Source of the DNA: an uncultured Clostridia bacterium
GTDB lineage: Bacteria > Bacillota > Clostridia > Oscillospirales > Acutalibacteraceae
Assembly (NCBI GenBank): GCA_947623205.1
Contig: CANQGM010000016.1
Coordinates: forward strand, 1-39,066
DNA: 39,066 nucleotides
Reading direction: 5' to 3'
Part shown: one piece after another, positions 1-7,556 of the stretch
How the letters are laid out: every line of letters starts with the position of its first letter
How positions within the stretch are numbered: position 1 is the stretch's first letter
Program-made: the position numbers and the translations under genes
The notes under the pieces: generated by a model
Told to the model about the DNA's origin: nothing
Databases searched by the model: none
Seen by the model: the letters and a program-made list of their open reading frames with translations, nothing else

Positions 1-108
1 ATACTCGGTCATTCAACCGTTAGCATAACGCTTGAAAAATATGTGCACCCAAGTTTGGAACAAAAACGAAAACAAATTAATAAATTAAAATGCTTTGTTC
101 AGCTGTAA
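1..108 (+). CDS. Tyrosine recombinase (phage-type integrase), C-terminal fragment
   Basis: Reading frame 1 is open from the first base and stops at TAA 106-108, giving the last 35 residues of a protein. It begins ILGHSTVSITLEKYVHP, which is the end of the tyrosine recombinase catalytic domain: the LGH motif of box II with its His, and the conserved Tyr of EKYVHP, the likely nucleophile. A basic tail (EQKRKQINKLK) follows. Such enzymes cut and rejoin DNA at att sites and move integrative elements or invert segments. The 5' part lies outside the window. The gene's 3' end and downstream tail reappear inverted at the right edge, so this belongs to a repeated element. Partial at the window edge, not evidently broken. 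The assignment to the family is firm; the element type is unknown. Confidence 0.85.
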   Translation: MLGHSTVSITLEKYVHPSLEQKRKQINKLKCFVQL

Positions 109-198
109 ATGGTCAAAAAAATGGTAAAACTGCTGCAAAATCCCCATGAATACTGGGCTTTCACAACAGTTTGCCTTTATTATATAACTATAAGAAAA
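81..198 (+). repeat. Left copy of inverted terminal repeat (recombinase 3' end plus tail)
   Basis: Bases 81-174 match the reverse complement of 38973-39066 at 93 of 94 positions (mismatch at 158 against 38989). The ungapped register continues through 12 poorly matching bases to a shared ACTATAAGAAAA at 187-198 (opposite 38949-38960). The block holds the last codons of the recombinase and about 90 bp of non-coding tail containing ATCCCCATGAATACTGGG. Conservation of the tail as strong as that of the codons suggests it is a functional part of the element, for example an attachment site or terminal sequence. This is inferred. The rest of the gap to the next gene (199-284) is AT-rich with nothing recognisable. 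Confidence 0.93.
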
Positions 199-284
199 TC
201 ATTTCCCTTATTTTTATATATTATATACCATTTTATACTTTTTTAAACATTTTAACTTACTCTTTATAAAAAGTCAAGATGTTT

Positions 285-1523
285 TTAACCAACCACATTC
301 AGCAGTACGCCTGCGGCAACGGCTGAACCTATAACGCCTGCAACATTCGGACCCATGGCATGCATTAAAAGGAAATTGCCGGGGTTTTCCTGCTGTCCCA
401 CCTTCTGAGACACACGGGCAGCCATAGGAACAGCTGATACACCTGCCGAACCGATAAGCGGATTAACCTTTCCGCCTGTTGCCTTATACATAATTTTACC
501 GAAAAGCACGCCAAATGCAGTACCCATACAGAATGCAATAAGACCGAGTGCAATGATTTTAAGTGTGTCAAATTTAAGGAAGTTCTGACCCGACGCCGTT
601 GCGCCGACCGTAGTTCCGAGAAAAATCGTGATGATGTTCATAAGCTCGTTTTGCGCGGTTTTTGCAAGCCGGTCAACAACTCCCGATTCTTTAAAGAGGT
701 TGCCGAGCATAAGCATACCCACAAGAGGAGCCGCGTCCGGCAGGAATATTGCTATTAATATTACAACAATAACGGGGAACATAATTTTTTCAAGCTTAGA
801 AACAGGTCTAAGCTGCTCCATTACAACCGAACGCTCTTTTTTTGTGGTAAGCAATTTCATAATAGGCGGCTGAATAATTGGAACAAGCGCCATATATGAA
901 TATGCTGCAATTGCAATAGAACCAAGCAAATGCGGAGCAAGTTTTGTTGTTACATAAATAGCGGTAGGACCGTCGGCACCGCCAATAATGCCGATTGCGC
1001 CTGCCTCTGCCTCGGTAAATCCAAGGAAAATCGCGCCTGTAAAAGTAATAAAAATTCCAATTTGTGCGGCAGCGCCGAGAATCAGGCTTTTGGGGTTTGC
1101 TATAAGCGGGCCGAAGTCAGTCATACAGCCTATTCCAAGGAAAATAAGCGGAGGATAAATGCCGAGCTTAACGCCTTGATAAAGATAATAAAGAAGTCCG
1201 CCGTATGTGGGACATTCATAATAAGTTACACCGTTTAAAACCGTTGTGGCATGACCCGAAGTGGCTATGCTTTGCGCCTGACACTCAGCCTCGGTCAAAA
1301 GCTGTGTTGCGGGCGGCTCCATAATTGCCGGGTAAAGGTTTACAAGAAGCATACCAAACGCAATTGGAAGAAGCAAAAGCGGTTCGTACTGTTTTTTTAT
1401 GGCGAGATAAAGCAAAATTATGGACACGCCAATCATAACATAGTTCTGCCAATTCAGAGTAAAAATTCCGGAACTGTTTATAATGCCTACTACGGCGTCT
1501 GCAAAGCCCTGTAAAATTTCCAT
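285..1523 (-). CDS. oadB: Sodium-translocating decarboxylase beta subunit (OadB/GcdB/MmdB family)
   Basis: 412 residues, a normal length. This membrane subunit decarboxylates the carboxybiotin of the carrier and couples that to Na+ export in oxaloacetate, methylmalonyl-CoA or glutaconyl-CoA decarboxylases. Visible family motifs are IIGGADGPT (179-187, with the essential Asp at 184), NPLIGSAGVSAVPMAAR (354-370) and MGPNVAGVIGSAVAAG (390-405), among about nine to eleven hydrophobic segments. A hydrophilic loop at about 68-108 carries two cysteines (81 and 104), possibly an exported disulfide loop. ATG start. It lies 31 bp downstream of the gamma-subunit gene in the same operon. No alpha (carboxyltransferase) or biotin carrier gene is present in the window; immediately downstream is the recombinase repeat. 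Which decarboxylase it serves cannot be told from the beta subunit alone, so the symbol is generic. Confidence 0.93.
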   Translation of the reverse strand: MEILQGFADAVVGIINSSGIFTLNWQNYVMIGVSIILLYLAIKKQYEPLLLLPIAFGMLLVNLYPAIMEPPATQLLTEAECQAQSIATSGHATTVLNGVTYYECPTYGGLLYYLYQGVKLGIYPPLIFLGIGCMTDFGPLIANPKSLILGAAAQIGIFITFTGAIFLGFTEAEAGAIGIIGGADGPTAIYVTTKLAPHLLGSIAIAAYSYMALVPIIQPPIMKLLTTKKERSVVMEQLRPVSKLEKIMFPVIVVILIAIFLPDAAPLVGMLMLGNLFKESGVVDRLAKTAQNELMNIITIFLGTTVGATASGQNFLKFDTLKIIALGLIAFCMGTAFGVLFGKIMYKATGGKVNPLIGSAGVSAVPMAARVSQKVGQQENPGNFLLMHAMGPNVAGVIGSAVAAGVLLNVVG

Positions 1524-1554
1524 AGATAACGTCCTTTCCGAAAAAACTTACGCC

Positions 1555-1989
1555 TTAAAACGGGCGGGTATTATTAATCACACCGGCATTTGCCCAGGCA
1601 GAACGTCCGACGTCTGATTTTTTAATACTTTTTATTCTCACTTTTTCGGGAGAACCGTACATTGTTGCAGCAGCCGCCGCAATAACGGCAACTGTTTCCT
1701 CCGATATTCCATCCTCAATTTTAGGAACAGACGGAGCTGATTTTACAACCGCCGGAGCGGGAACCGACTTTTCTGTTTTGACAGTACGGACCTTTTCCTT
1801 TTTGCTTTTTCCGCCCTGCTGAACATTTGTAATAATAGCTCCGTAAATTTTAATTATTAAAATCAAAAGAATAAGCACAACAAAAACAACAACAAAGCCT
1901 GTAAGGATCACCTTTGCCGAAGCAATTCCCTTTTCCGACATTGAAAGTTCAGCTGTTCTAAGCAACGAAGCTGCATCGGAAAAATTCAT
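1555..1989 (-). CDS. oadG: Sodium pump decarboxylase gamma subunit (OadG family)
   Basis: 144 residues. One N-terminal membrane anchor (about 25-50, ending LLILIIKIYGAIITN) is followed by a Lys-rich stretch, a Pro/Ala/Val linker and an Ala-rich segment (TVAVIAAAAATMYG). The C-terminus (RSAWANAGVINNTRPF) matches the tail seen in clostridial OadG-like proteins. The gamma subunit holds the alpha and beta subunits of the biotin-dependent Na+ pump together at the membrane. The protein is poorly conserved in sequence, so the call rests on this architecture and on the beta subunit 31 bp downstream. It is the first gene of a two-gene operon. Upstream, 1990-2145 separates it from spoIVA on the same strand and holds only AT-rich sequence. 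Confidence 0.82.
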   Translation of the reverse strand: MNFSDAASLLRTAELSMSEKGIASAKVILTGFVVVFVVLILLILIIKIYGAIITNVQQGGKSKKEKVRTVKTEKSVPAPAVVKSAPSVPKIEDGISEETVAVIAAAAATMYGSPEKVRIKSIKKSDVGRSAWANAGVINNTRPF

Positions 1990-2145
1990 AAAACAACCCC
2001 CATATTTGTCATTTGCATTTAGGAATATTATACTTTATTCCCAACTTTTTTTCAATAACAAATATGGGGCGAATATTATTTTGTTGATATTACTAAATTT
2101 TCCTGTACGGCAAAAAATAATTTGTAAACATATTTATGAATAAAA

Positions 2146-3624
2146 TCAGAGTATTATACATATTAAACCGTTGCAGCCGTCATTGATTATTTTCTCTATT
2201 GTTTCAGCAATCTTCTGGCGTGCGTCAGCCGGCATTCTGTAAAGTTTGTTGTGAAGTCCCTCGTTAACAAGCTCATGAAGCGATTTGCCGAATATATCGC
2301 TTTCCCATATTTTTTTGGGATTTTCCTCAAACTCTTTAAGCAGATAATTTACAAGCTCCTCCGACTGCTGTTCCGAGCCTACAATTGGCGTTACCTCGGT
2401 TTTTGTTTCAACTTTCATCATATGAATAGAGGGAGCGCTTGCATTAAGCCGTATTCCGTATTTGCCGCCCTGTTTAATAATTTTGGGTTCTTCAAGAGAA
2501 AGCTCTTCAATAGTAGGCAATACAATGCCGTAACCAGTCTCTTTTACCTGCTCGTATGCCTGCGCGATTTTATCAAATTCCTTCTGTTTTTGCGAAAGAT
2601 CTTTTATGCAGTTTAAAAGCGCGCATTCATCGGTTATTCCAATATCAGTCTGTTCTGACAGAACCTTATAAAACAGACTTGTATCAATTCCTATTTCAAT
2701 TGTCGCATTGCCTTTGCCGAGGTCAAGATTTGCAAGACGCGCAAAATTAATGTATTCACACTCGGTCACATTCTGTATAGCTTCCTGCACCTGTCTGATT
2801 TTTTCTACCTTTTGTGCGCTCTCTTTAATTGACTCAAAAATTTTTGATTTCAGCCAGTGGTCTTTGTCAAGTGTTACAACCCACTTGGGAATATCGACCT
2901 TGATCTCACGTATCGGAAATTCAAACAACAGCTGCGCAAGAATACGTTTTATCTCGTTTTCGCTGAGTTCCATACAGCTTACGGGAAGCACAGGCACCTG
3001 ATAATCCTTTGACATTTCAGCCGCAAGCCGCTGTGTATTTTCAGAATCCGGCTCAACAGAATTTAACAATACTATAAAGGGTTTGTTTATTTCTTTAAGT
3101 TCTTTTATTACCCGCTGTTCGCTTTCTATGTAATCCTCTCGCGGAATATCGCTTATTGTTCCGTCGGTAGTAATTACAAGGCCTATTGTTGAATGGTCGT
3201 TAATTACCTTTTGAGTCCCGATCTCGGCGGCGTCATCAAAGGGAATTTCCTGCTCAAACCATGGGGTCTTCACCATTCTCGGTTGGTCTTCTTCGCTGTA
3301 ACCGATAGCGCTGTTTACTATGTATCCTACGCAATCGATCATTCTGACTTTAAAGGTTGCATTGTTTCCCAAATTGATTTCAACGGACTCTTCGGGAATA
3401 AACTTAGGCTCGGTGGTCATAATCGTTCTGCCTGCCGAAGATTGCGGCAGCTCGTCAACGGTTCTGCGATATATATTCTCGTCTTTTATATTAGGCAGTA
3501 CGAGAGAATCCATAAACCGTTTTATAAACGTCGATTTACCTGTTCGTACAGGACCTACAACACCAATATAAACATCGCCGTCGGTACGCTGGGAAATGTC
3601 CTGATATACGTTTCTTTCTTCCAT
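2146..3624 (-). CDS. spoIVA: Stage IV sporulation protein A, coat-basement ATPase
   Basis: 492 residues, the same length as the Bacillus subtilis protein. SpoIVA binds and hydrolyses ATP and polymerises irreversibly on the mother-cell face of the forespore membrane to form the base of the spore coat. The TRAFAC-type P-loop GPVRTGKST is at 24-32 (Lys30), followed by the family stretches RRTVDELPQSSAGRTIMTTE and RMIDCVGYIVNSAIGY, the switch-like region of the ATPase domain. The long middle domain and the short C-terminal region (ending NDGCNGLICIIL) are complete. The ATG is preceded by GGGAGGT. It sits 12 bp downstream of the sipL-like gene and is probably co-transcribed with it. In known systems it depends on mother-cell sigma-E. 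Confidence 0.97.
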   Translation of the reverse strand: MEERNVYQDISQRTDGDVYIGVVGPVRTGKSTFIKRFMDSLVLPNIKDENIYRRTVDELPQSSAGRTIMTTEPKFIPEESVEINLGNNATFKVRMIDCVGYIVNSAIGYSEEDQPRMVKTPWFEQEIPFDDAAEIGTQKVINDHSTIGLVITTDGTISDIPREDYIESEQRVIKELKEINKPFIVLLNSVEPDSENTQRLAAEMSKDYQVPVLPVSCMELSENEIKRILAQLLFEFPIREIKVDIPKWVVTLDKDHWLKSKIFESIKESAQKVEKIRQVQEAIQNVTECEYINFARLANLDLGKGNATIEIGIDTSLFYKVLSEQTDIGITDECALLNCIKDLSQKQKEFDKIAQAYEQVKETGYGIVLPTIEELSLEEPKIIKQGGKYGIRLNASAPSIHMMKVETKTEVTPIVGSEQQSEELVNYLLKEFEENPKKIWESDIFGKSLHELVNEGLHNKLYRMPADARQKIAETIEKIINDGCNGLICIIL

Positions 3625-3636
3625 TTTTATACCTCC

Positions 3637-5169
3637 CTATATTCTCGGAATCAACAGCATCTGCGGATAATCAAGCGTTTGTTTTTCCGCTGAATTTTCC
3701 GCAATAAGCATATCAAGACGCGTATTATGGGACTTTGCAATGTCCCAAAGGTTTTCACCCTCTTTTGCAAAATAAAGAGTTAGTGCACAGTTGTCGGGTT
3801 TTATGGGCTTATCTTCAAATAATGTTACATCTTTAACAACTCTCATGCTGTCCTTTTTTACAGCCGAAACCGACAGCTTGATTTCACATCTCAGGTCTAT
3901 GGTGTTGTCGTCCGCAAGTCTGTAACTTATGCTTGCAACCCGCGCGTCAGCCGAATTTACGGAGTTGTAATCCCCTCCCCCTGCAAGGGCGTGTTCATAG
4001 TCGGCAGAGCGTTCAATGAACACCGGCAGATTTTCCTCATTAAGCGCAAGGATGCAAATATTGATTTTGCCGTTTATTTTAATTCCGCTGTCGTCGGCAG
4101 AATTTTCAGCAGTTATGTTATCGCTGTAAATATCAAGTATTTTTGAAACTTTGCCGTCATCAATTTTTACTGAGGTTTTCTCCATATGCGACTCGGTAAA
4201 AGGAGATACGTCCTCTATGACGTTAAGCTGCTCAAACTCCGGCTTTGTGGCGCAGAAAACCGAGTACGCGTCGGATATTACCTCTTCGTCATTAACCGTA
4301 TATCCTTCCTCGGTCACGCAGAGCTTTACATCAAGAATAATTGCCGGCTTTTCCGATATCATATCATTTTTCAGCCTTATGTCATATGACATTACGTCGC
4401 ACGAAACGCAGTTTATTGTGTCTTCATCAATTCCCTCGCAGTCGATTATCTGATTAAACGGCAAAAGATAGTCAATTTTACCTGTTTCGCCGGTTTCAAC
4501 ATCGGTAAGGTAAAACATTTTAAGATTTACTTCTCCGTTTACCATAAGCTTGCCGGTTACTGCCTTTGCGTCAGTAACATTTACGCCTACGTCCGAACGA
4601 AGTATTGATTCTATTGCGGGTTTGTCTGAAACCGAAATCTCCTCGCATACGTTAAACTGTTCCTGACAAAATGTTTTTAAGTCGGAACATCTTACGGTGT
4701 GCTTATTTGTTTCAAGCTCCTTGTCATTTTCAGGAGAATATATTTTTGTAGTTGATGTAGCAAACACTTTTGCATACAGCGAAAAAGCCCCGTGCATTAC
4801 AAGTCTGCGCGGACTGAGTGCTCTGCAATTTATGTATTCTGACTTGGTTTTTGTAATAATAACGGGATTGTCGGGGGTCTCTTTCACAGAAAAGCACTGT
4901 GAAAAATTAACGCTTTGTTCACAGCAGCGAATTGTCTTTTTTATGCTTTCAACATACAAAACATTAACAATGCAGTACCCGTCTATCTGAAGCTGCCCGC
5001 CCGAAAGACTTTTGCTTTGTATTTTTGGTGTTAACGTACATTTAAGAATTTTTTCAATGTCCGGGCAATAATCGGGCAGAGTCAGGTCAACATCTGCAAG
5101 TTGTTCGGCAACTGTGTCAAGCACTGTGACAGGTGTGCAAAACGAACGATTCTCCTGATTAAACTCCAT
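3637..5169 (-). CDS. sipL: SipL-like SPOCS (DUF3794) / LysM protein, SpoIVA partner
   Basis: 510 residues. The body is made of SPOCS/DUF3794-type beta domains; two typical openings are visible, VTVLDTVAEQLADVDLTLPD near the N-terminus and a second round beginning QFNVCEEISVSDKPAI. The last 49 residues (about 462-510, with GENLWDIAKSHNTRLDMLIAEN) form a LysM domain. This is the architecture of Clostridioides difficile SipL, which binds SpoIVA through its LysM domain and is needed for coat localisation around the forespore. The ATG at 5167-5169 has an AAAAGGAGAG site upstream. spoIVA follows after 12 bp, which independently supports the functional call. No signal peptide or membrane segment, as expected for a mother-cell cytosolic protein. 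Alternative: another SPOCS-LysM sporulation protein. Confidence 0.9.
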   Translation of the reverse strand: MEFNQENRSFCTPVTVLDTVAEQLADVDLTLPDYCPDIEKILKCTLTPKIQSKSLSGGQLQIDGYCIVNVLYVESIKKTIRCCEQSVNFSQCFSVKETPDNPVIITKTKSEYINCRALSPRRLVMHGAFSLYAKVFATSTTKIYSPENDKELETNKHTVRCSDLKTFCQEQFNVCEEISVSDKPAIESILRSDVGVNVTDAKAVTGKLMVNGEVNLKMFYLTDVETGETGKIDYLLPFNQIIDCEGIDEDTINCVSCDVMSYDIRLKNDMISEKPAIILDVKLCVTEEGYTVNDEEVISDAYSVFCATKPEFEQLNVIEDVSPFTESHMEKTSVKIDDGKVSKILDIYSDNITAENSADDSGIKINGKINICILALNEENLPVFIERSADYEHALAGGGDYNSVNSADARVASISYRLADDNTIDLRCEIKLSVSAVKKDSMRVVKDVTLFEDKPIKPDNCALTLYFAKEGENLWDIAKSHNTRLDMLIAENSAEKQTLDYPQMLLIPRI

Positions 5170-5251
5170 ATTTTATCTCTCCTTTTGGGTTTATATAAAA
5201 AATATATTACATTAACAATAGAAATATTACTGAAATTTAAAAAAGAAAAAC

Positions 5252-5275
5252 GCCGGCGGAAAAATTTCCGCCGGC
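5252..5275 (-). terminator. Rho-independent terminator after spoVM
   Basis: A perfect 11-bp stem (GCCGGCGGAAA with its complement, 2-base nominal loop) is followed on the minus strand by GTTTTTCTTTTTT. It lies between the spoVM stop codon (5306) and sipL, so the spoVM unit and the sipL-spoIVA unit are probably separate transcripts, with sipL having its own promoter in 5170-5251. Confidence 0.9.
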
Positions 5276-5305
5276 TTGCTGCCGCAGGATAGCACTAAGC
5301 AATTA

Positions 5306-5392
5306 TTAAATGCGTGACTCTTTTTTTATCCCGTAAATTTTACGCAGCAGCGCAGATATGAATTTTGGTTTTTCGATAAGTACAACTTTCAT
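5306..5392 (-). CDS. spoVM: SpoVM, 28-residue amphipathic sporulation peptide
   Basis: A 28-codon gene with ATG at 5390-5392 and TAA at 5306-5308. It begins MKVVLIEKPKFISALLRK. Compared with B. subtilis SpoVM (MKFYTIKLPKFLGGIVRA...), the following fall at identical positions: Met1, Lys2, Ile6, Pro9, Lys10, Phe11, Arg17 and Gly21, and the basic C-terminus is kept. SpoVM is an amphipathic helix that recognises the convex forespore membrane and recruits SpoIVA. GGAGGT lies 5 bases before the ATG. The neighbours (sipL and spoIVA downstream on the same strand) make the call much stronger than the length alone would allow. The preceding small membrane-protein gene ends inside this gene's ribosome-binding site, so translation may be coupled. 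A strong terminator follows. Confidence 0.88.
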   Translation of the reverse strand: MKVVLIEKPKFISALLRKIYGIKKESRI

Positions 5393-5394
5393 AG

Positions 5395-5538
5395 CTACCT
5401 CCGTACACAAGAAATGCTTACTATTACAAGTGTCGCGGCTGCTACAATAAGTACCCAGTCAGACGGCAGCAGCGTTGCGGCAAGAAGCCCCAATCCAAAA
5501 CAAATTGCCGATTTTACTCTTTGTCTGTAGCAATTCAC
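5395..5538 (-). CDS. Small membrane protein upstream of spoVM, function unknown
   Basis: 47 residues from a GTG at 5536-5538, chosen because AAAGGGTGA lies just upstream. An in-frame ATG at 5554-5556 would give 53 residues but has no ribosome-binding site. The protein has a short basic N-terminus (NCYRQRVK) and then two hydrophobic segments (about 10-25 and 28-43) split by LPSDW, ending SCVRR: a hairpin-like or two-pass small membrane protein. The TAG stop (5395-5397) lies within the GGAGGTAG ribosome-binding site of spoVM, with 2 bases between stop and start, so the two are one transcription unit. That makes a sporulation role plausible but unproven. I do not recognise a named family. Confidence 0.68.
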   Translation of the reverse strand: MNCYRQRVKSAICFGLGLLAATLLPSDWVLIVAAATLVIVSISCVRR

Positions 5539-5594
5539 CGTATCACCCTTTAACATTTTATACAAACCGGTAATTTGTGTGCAGAAAAAACAGA

Positions 5595-5623
5595 TTGAAT
5601 TTTATTTTATTTTGAGATAATAT
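5595..5623 (+). promoter_or_regulatory. Candidate sigma-A promoter of the RluA-family gene
   Basis: TTGAAT at 5595-5600, a 17-base spacer and TAATAT at 5618-5623, 22 bases before the ATG at 5645. The -10 element is imperfect; GATAAT two bases earlier is an alternative with a 15-base spacer. Confidence 0.5.
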
Positions 5624-5644
5624 AAAAGGGCGGGAGGTGCAAAA

Positions 5645-6604
5645 ATGAGAACTCTTGTAATTAAAAAGAACGACGCCGAACAGCGGCTTGACAAATTTTT
5701 GCAGAAAAGATTTAAAACTCTGCCCAAAGCGCTGATGTATAAATACATAAGAAAAAAATGTATAAAAGTAAACGGCAAAAAGTGCGATATGCATACGATT
5801 CTTTGCGAGGGCGACACCCTCACCCTTTACATTAAAGACGAATTTTTTGAGAACAGCGAACAGGAAAATTATGAGTTTCTTAAAGCGCCCAAAAAGCTTG
5901 ACATCGTTTATGAGGATGACAATATAATAATTATTGATAAAAAACCGGGATTAATTGTTCACCCGGATAAAAGCTATCATTTTGACTCGCTTGTTGCAAG
6001 AGTTTTGCACTACCTTTATGACAAAGGCGAATATGACCCAAAGATTGAAAAAGCCTTTGCCCCGGCACTTGTAAACAGAATTGACAGAAACACGGGCGGA
6101 ATTGTTATTGCCGCTAAAAATGCCGAAAGTCTGCGCATTATGAACGACAAAATGAAAACAAGGGAACTTGAAAAGCATTATCTTTGCCTTGTTTACGGCA
6201 AACCTAAAAAGAACAGCGACATTCTGTGCGGTCACATTATAAAAAATGAAAGCAAAAACAAAGTTACTGTTTTAAAAAGCGAAACAGAAAATTCAAAAGA
6301 AATCAAAACAAAATACACCGTTCTTGACTTTAACGGAAAAATCAGTCTTATTGACGTTGAACTGCTCACCGGCAGAACTCATCAAATAAGGGCGCATATG
6401 GCGTATATGGGGCATCCGCTTGTGGGCGACGCAAAGTACGGAAAAAACAGAAAAGCGCCCGATAATATAAAATATCAGGCGCTTTACAGCTATAAACTAA
6501 AATTTAATTTTAAAACAGACGCGGGTATTCTTAATTATTTAAACGGTAAGGAATTTAAAGTTGCAAAGGTGTGGTTCGCAGAAAACGAGCATATTTCTAT
6601 ATAA
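5645..6604 (+). CDS. RluA-family 23S rRNA/tRNA pseudouridine synthase
   Basis: 319 residues. An N-terminal S4 RNA-binding domain (about 12-65, with RLDKFLQKRFKTLPKALMYK) precedes the catalytic domain. The catalytic motif is VNRIDRNTGGIVI with Asp147, a variant of the usual HRLDRxTSG: the His is replaced by Asn and the Ser by Gly. The other family blocks are intact (YEDDNIIIIDKKPGLIVHP near 89-107, TGRTHQIRAHMAYMGHPLVGD further on). The enzyme isomerises uridine to pseudouridine in structured RNA; the exact target (RluC/RluD type) cannot be assigned. ATG preceded by GGGAGGTG. It converges with pgeF, the two stop codons being 3 bp apart, with no terminator hairpin between them. Confidence 0.9.
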   Translation: MRTLVIKKNDAEQRLDKFLQKRFKTLPKALMYKYIRKKCIKVNGKKCDMHTILCEGDTLTLYIKDEFFENSEQENYEFLKAPKKLDIVYEDDNIIIIDKKPGLIVHPDKSYHFDSLVARVLHYLYDKGEYDPKIEKAFAPALVNRIDRNTGGIVIAAKNAESLRIMNDKMKTRELEKHYLCLVYGKPKKNSDILCGHIIKNESKNKVTVLKSETENSKEIKTKYTVLDFNGKISLIDVELLTGRTHQIRAHMAYMGHPLVGDAKYGKNRKAPDNIKYQALYSYKLKFNFKTDAGILNYLNGKEFKVAKVWFAENEHISI

Positions 6605-6607
6605 GAA

Positions 6608-7438
6608 TTATACCATGCACATAAACGCGCACATCGTTCCTCTGCGGCCTTTAGAAGCACGGTGGCTCCACAAAAGGTCGCTGTTGCAGCTTGTGCACAC
6701 ATCCGAAACCGTAATACTTTCGGGTTTTACTCCTGCCAAAGTCAGCATTTGGCGGTTTGTTTCAAGCAAGTCTATCATATATTTTCCGTTTTCTTTCGGG
6801 AATACAAATTTTGAAGAATCAAGGTCTTTTAAATTCAAAAAATTTTCTGCACATGGTAAATCCACCTCATAACAGCAGGCAGAAATTGCCGGACCGACTG
6901 CCGCAACAATATCCGCCGGGTCGGTTTTGTAAAGCTCACTCATTTTTTTAACTGTCTTTTCTGCTATTCTGCCAACTGTTCCCCGCCAGCCTGCGTGAGC
7001 AAGACCAATTGCCTTTTTTGCCGTGTCAACAAAAAAAATCGGCGTACAGTCAGCATAATATGTAACAAGTGTAACCCCCTTTTCATCAGTAACAAGAGCA
7101 TCAACGCTGTTAAGGTCGCGCGGCTTATAAATGCCTGTGCCCCTGTTACTTTTCGTAACCGCTCTGACAAAGGTATGGTGATCCTGTGCCGAAGCGGTAA
7201 GGCTGTCAAAATCAAAGCCGGCGCTTTTACATATGCGCTTGTAATTTTCGGTTACATTATGGGGATCATCGCCTCGGTTAAACGCCAAATTCATTGAGGC
7301 AAAATCCCCTGTTGATACTCCTCCAAGACGTGTGGAAAAAGCATGATTTATGAACTTTATTTCTGATAAGGAATTAAAAGTTAAATATGGCACGCTGTCG
7401 GCATTGTTAAGCGTCATTACCTTAGATGAAAAACTCAA
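6608..7438 (-). CDS. pgeF: Laccase-domain purine nucleoside phosphorylase / peptidoglycan editing factor
   Basis: 276 residues, a normal length for the YfiH/YlmD/PgeF (Cu-oxidase_4, DUF152) family. Conserved blocks: the start of the fold NHAFSTRLGGVSTGDFASMN, QDHHTF (85-90), YYADCTPIFF with Cys131, AHAGWRGTVG with His148, and GPAISACCYEVD. The C-terminal CTSCNSDLLWSHRASKGRRG completes the active site. Family members cleave purine nucleosides (phosphorolysis and deamination); in E. coli PgeF has a link to peptidoglycan composition. The start is an ATG with GGAGGT some 9 bases before it. Monocistronic by context, converging with the RluA-family gene. Confidence 0.92.
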   Translation of the reverse strand: MSFSSKVMTLNNADSVPYLTFNSLSEIKFINHAFSTRLGGVSTGDFASMNLAFNRGDDPHNVTENYKRICKSAGFDFDSLTASAQDHHTFVRAVTKSNRGTGIYKPRDLNSVDALVTDEKGVTLVTYYADCTPIFFVDTAKKAIGLAHAGWRGTVGRIAEKTVKKMSELYKTDPADIVAAVGPAISACCYEVDLPCAENFLNLKDLDSSKFVFPKENGKYMIDLLETNRQMLTLAGVKPESITVSDVCTSCNSDLLWSHRASKGRRGTMCAFMCMV

Positions 7439-7505
7439 AAAAAGACCTCCGTAAAATAATCGGTAGATTATATATTATATATAAAAAGTTTAAATAATAT
7501 TTTTC

Positions 7506-7534
7506 TTGAAACAAAGCAGCCGTAATGATATAAT
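7506..7534 (+). promoter_or_regulatory. Sigma-A promoter of the 68-residue Cys protein
   Basis: TTGAAA (7506-7511), exactly 17 bases, then TATAAT (7529-7534). The ATG at 7557 is 22 bases downstream, with GAGGTGG between. Confidence 0.82.
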
Positions 7535-7556
7535 TAATTTAATTTGAGGTGGTAAA

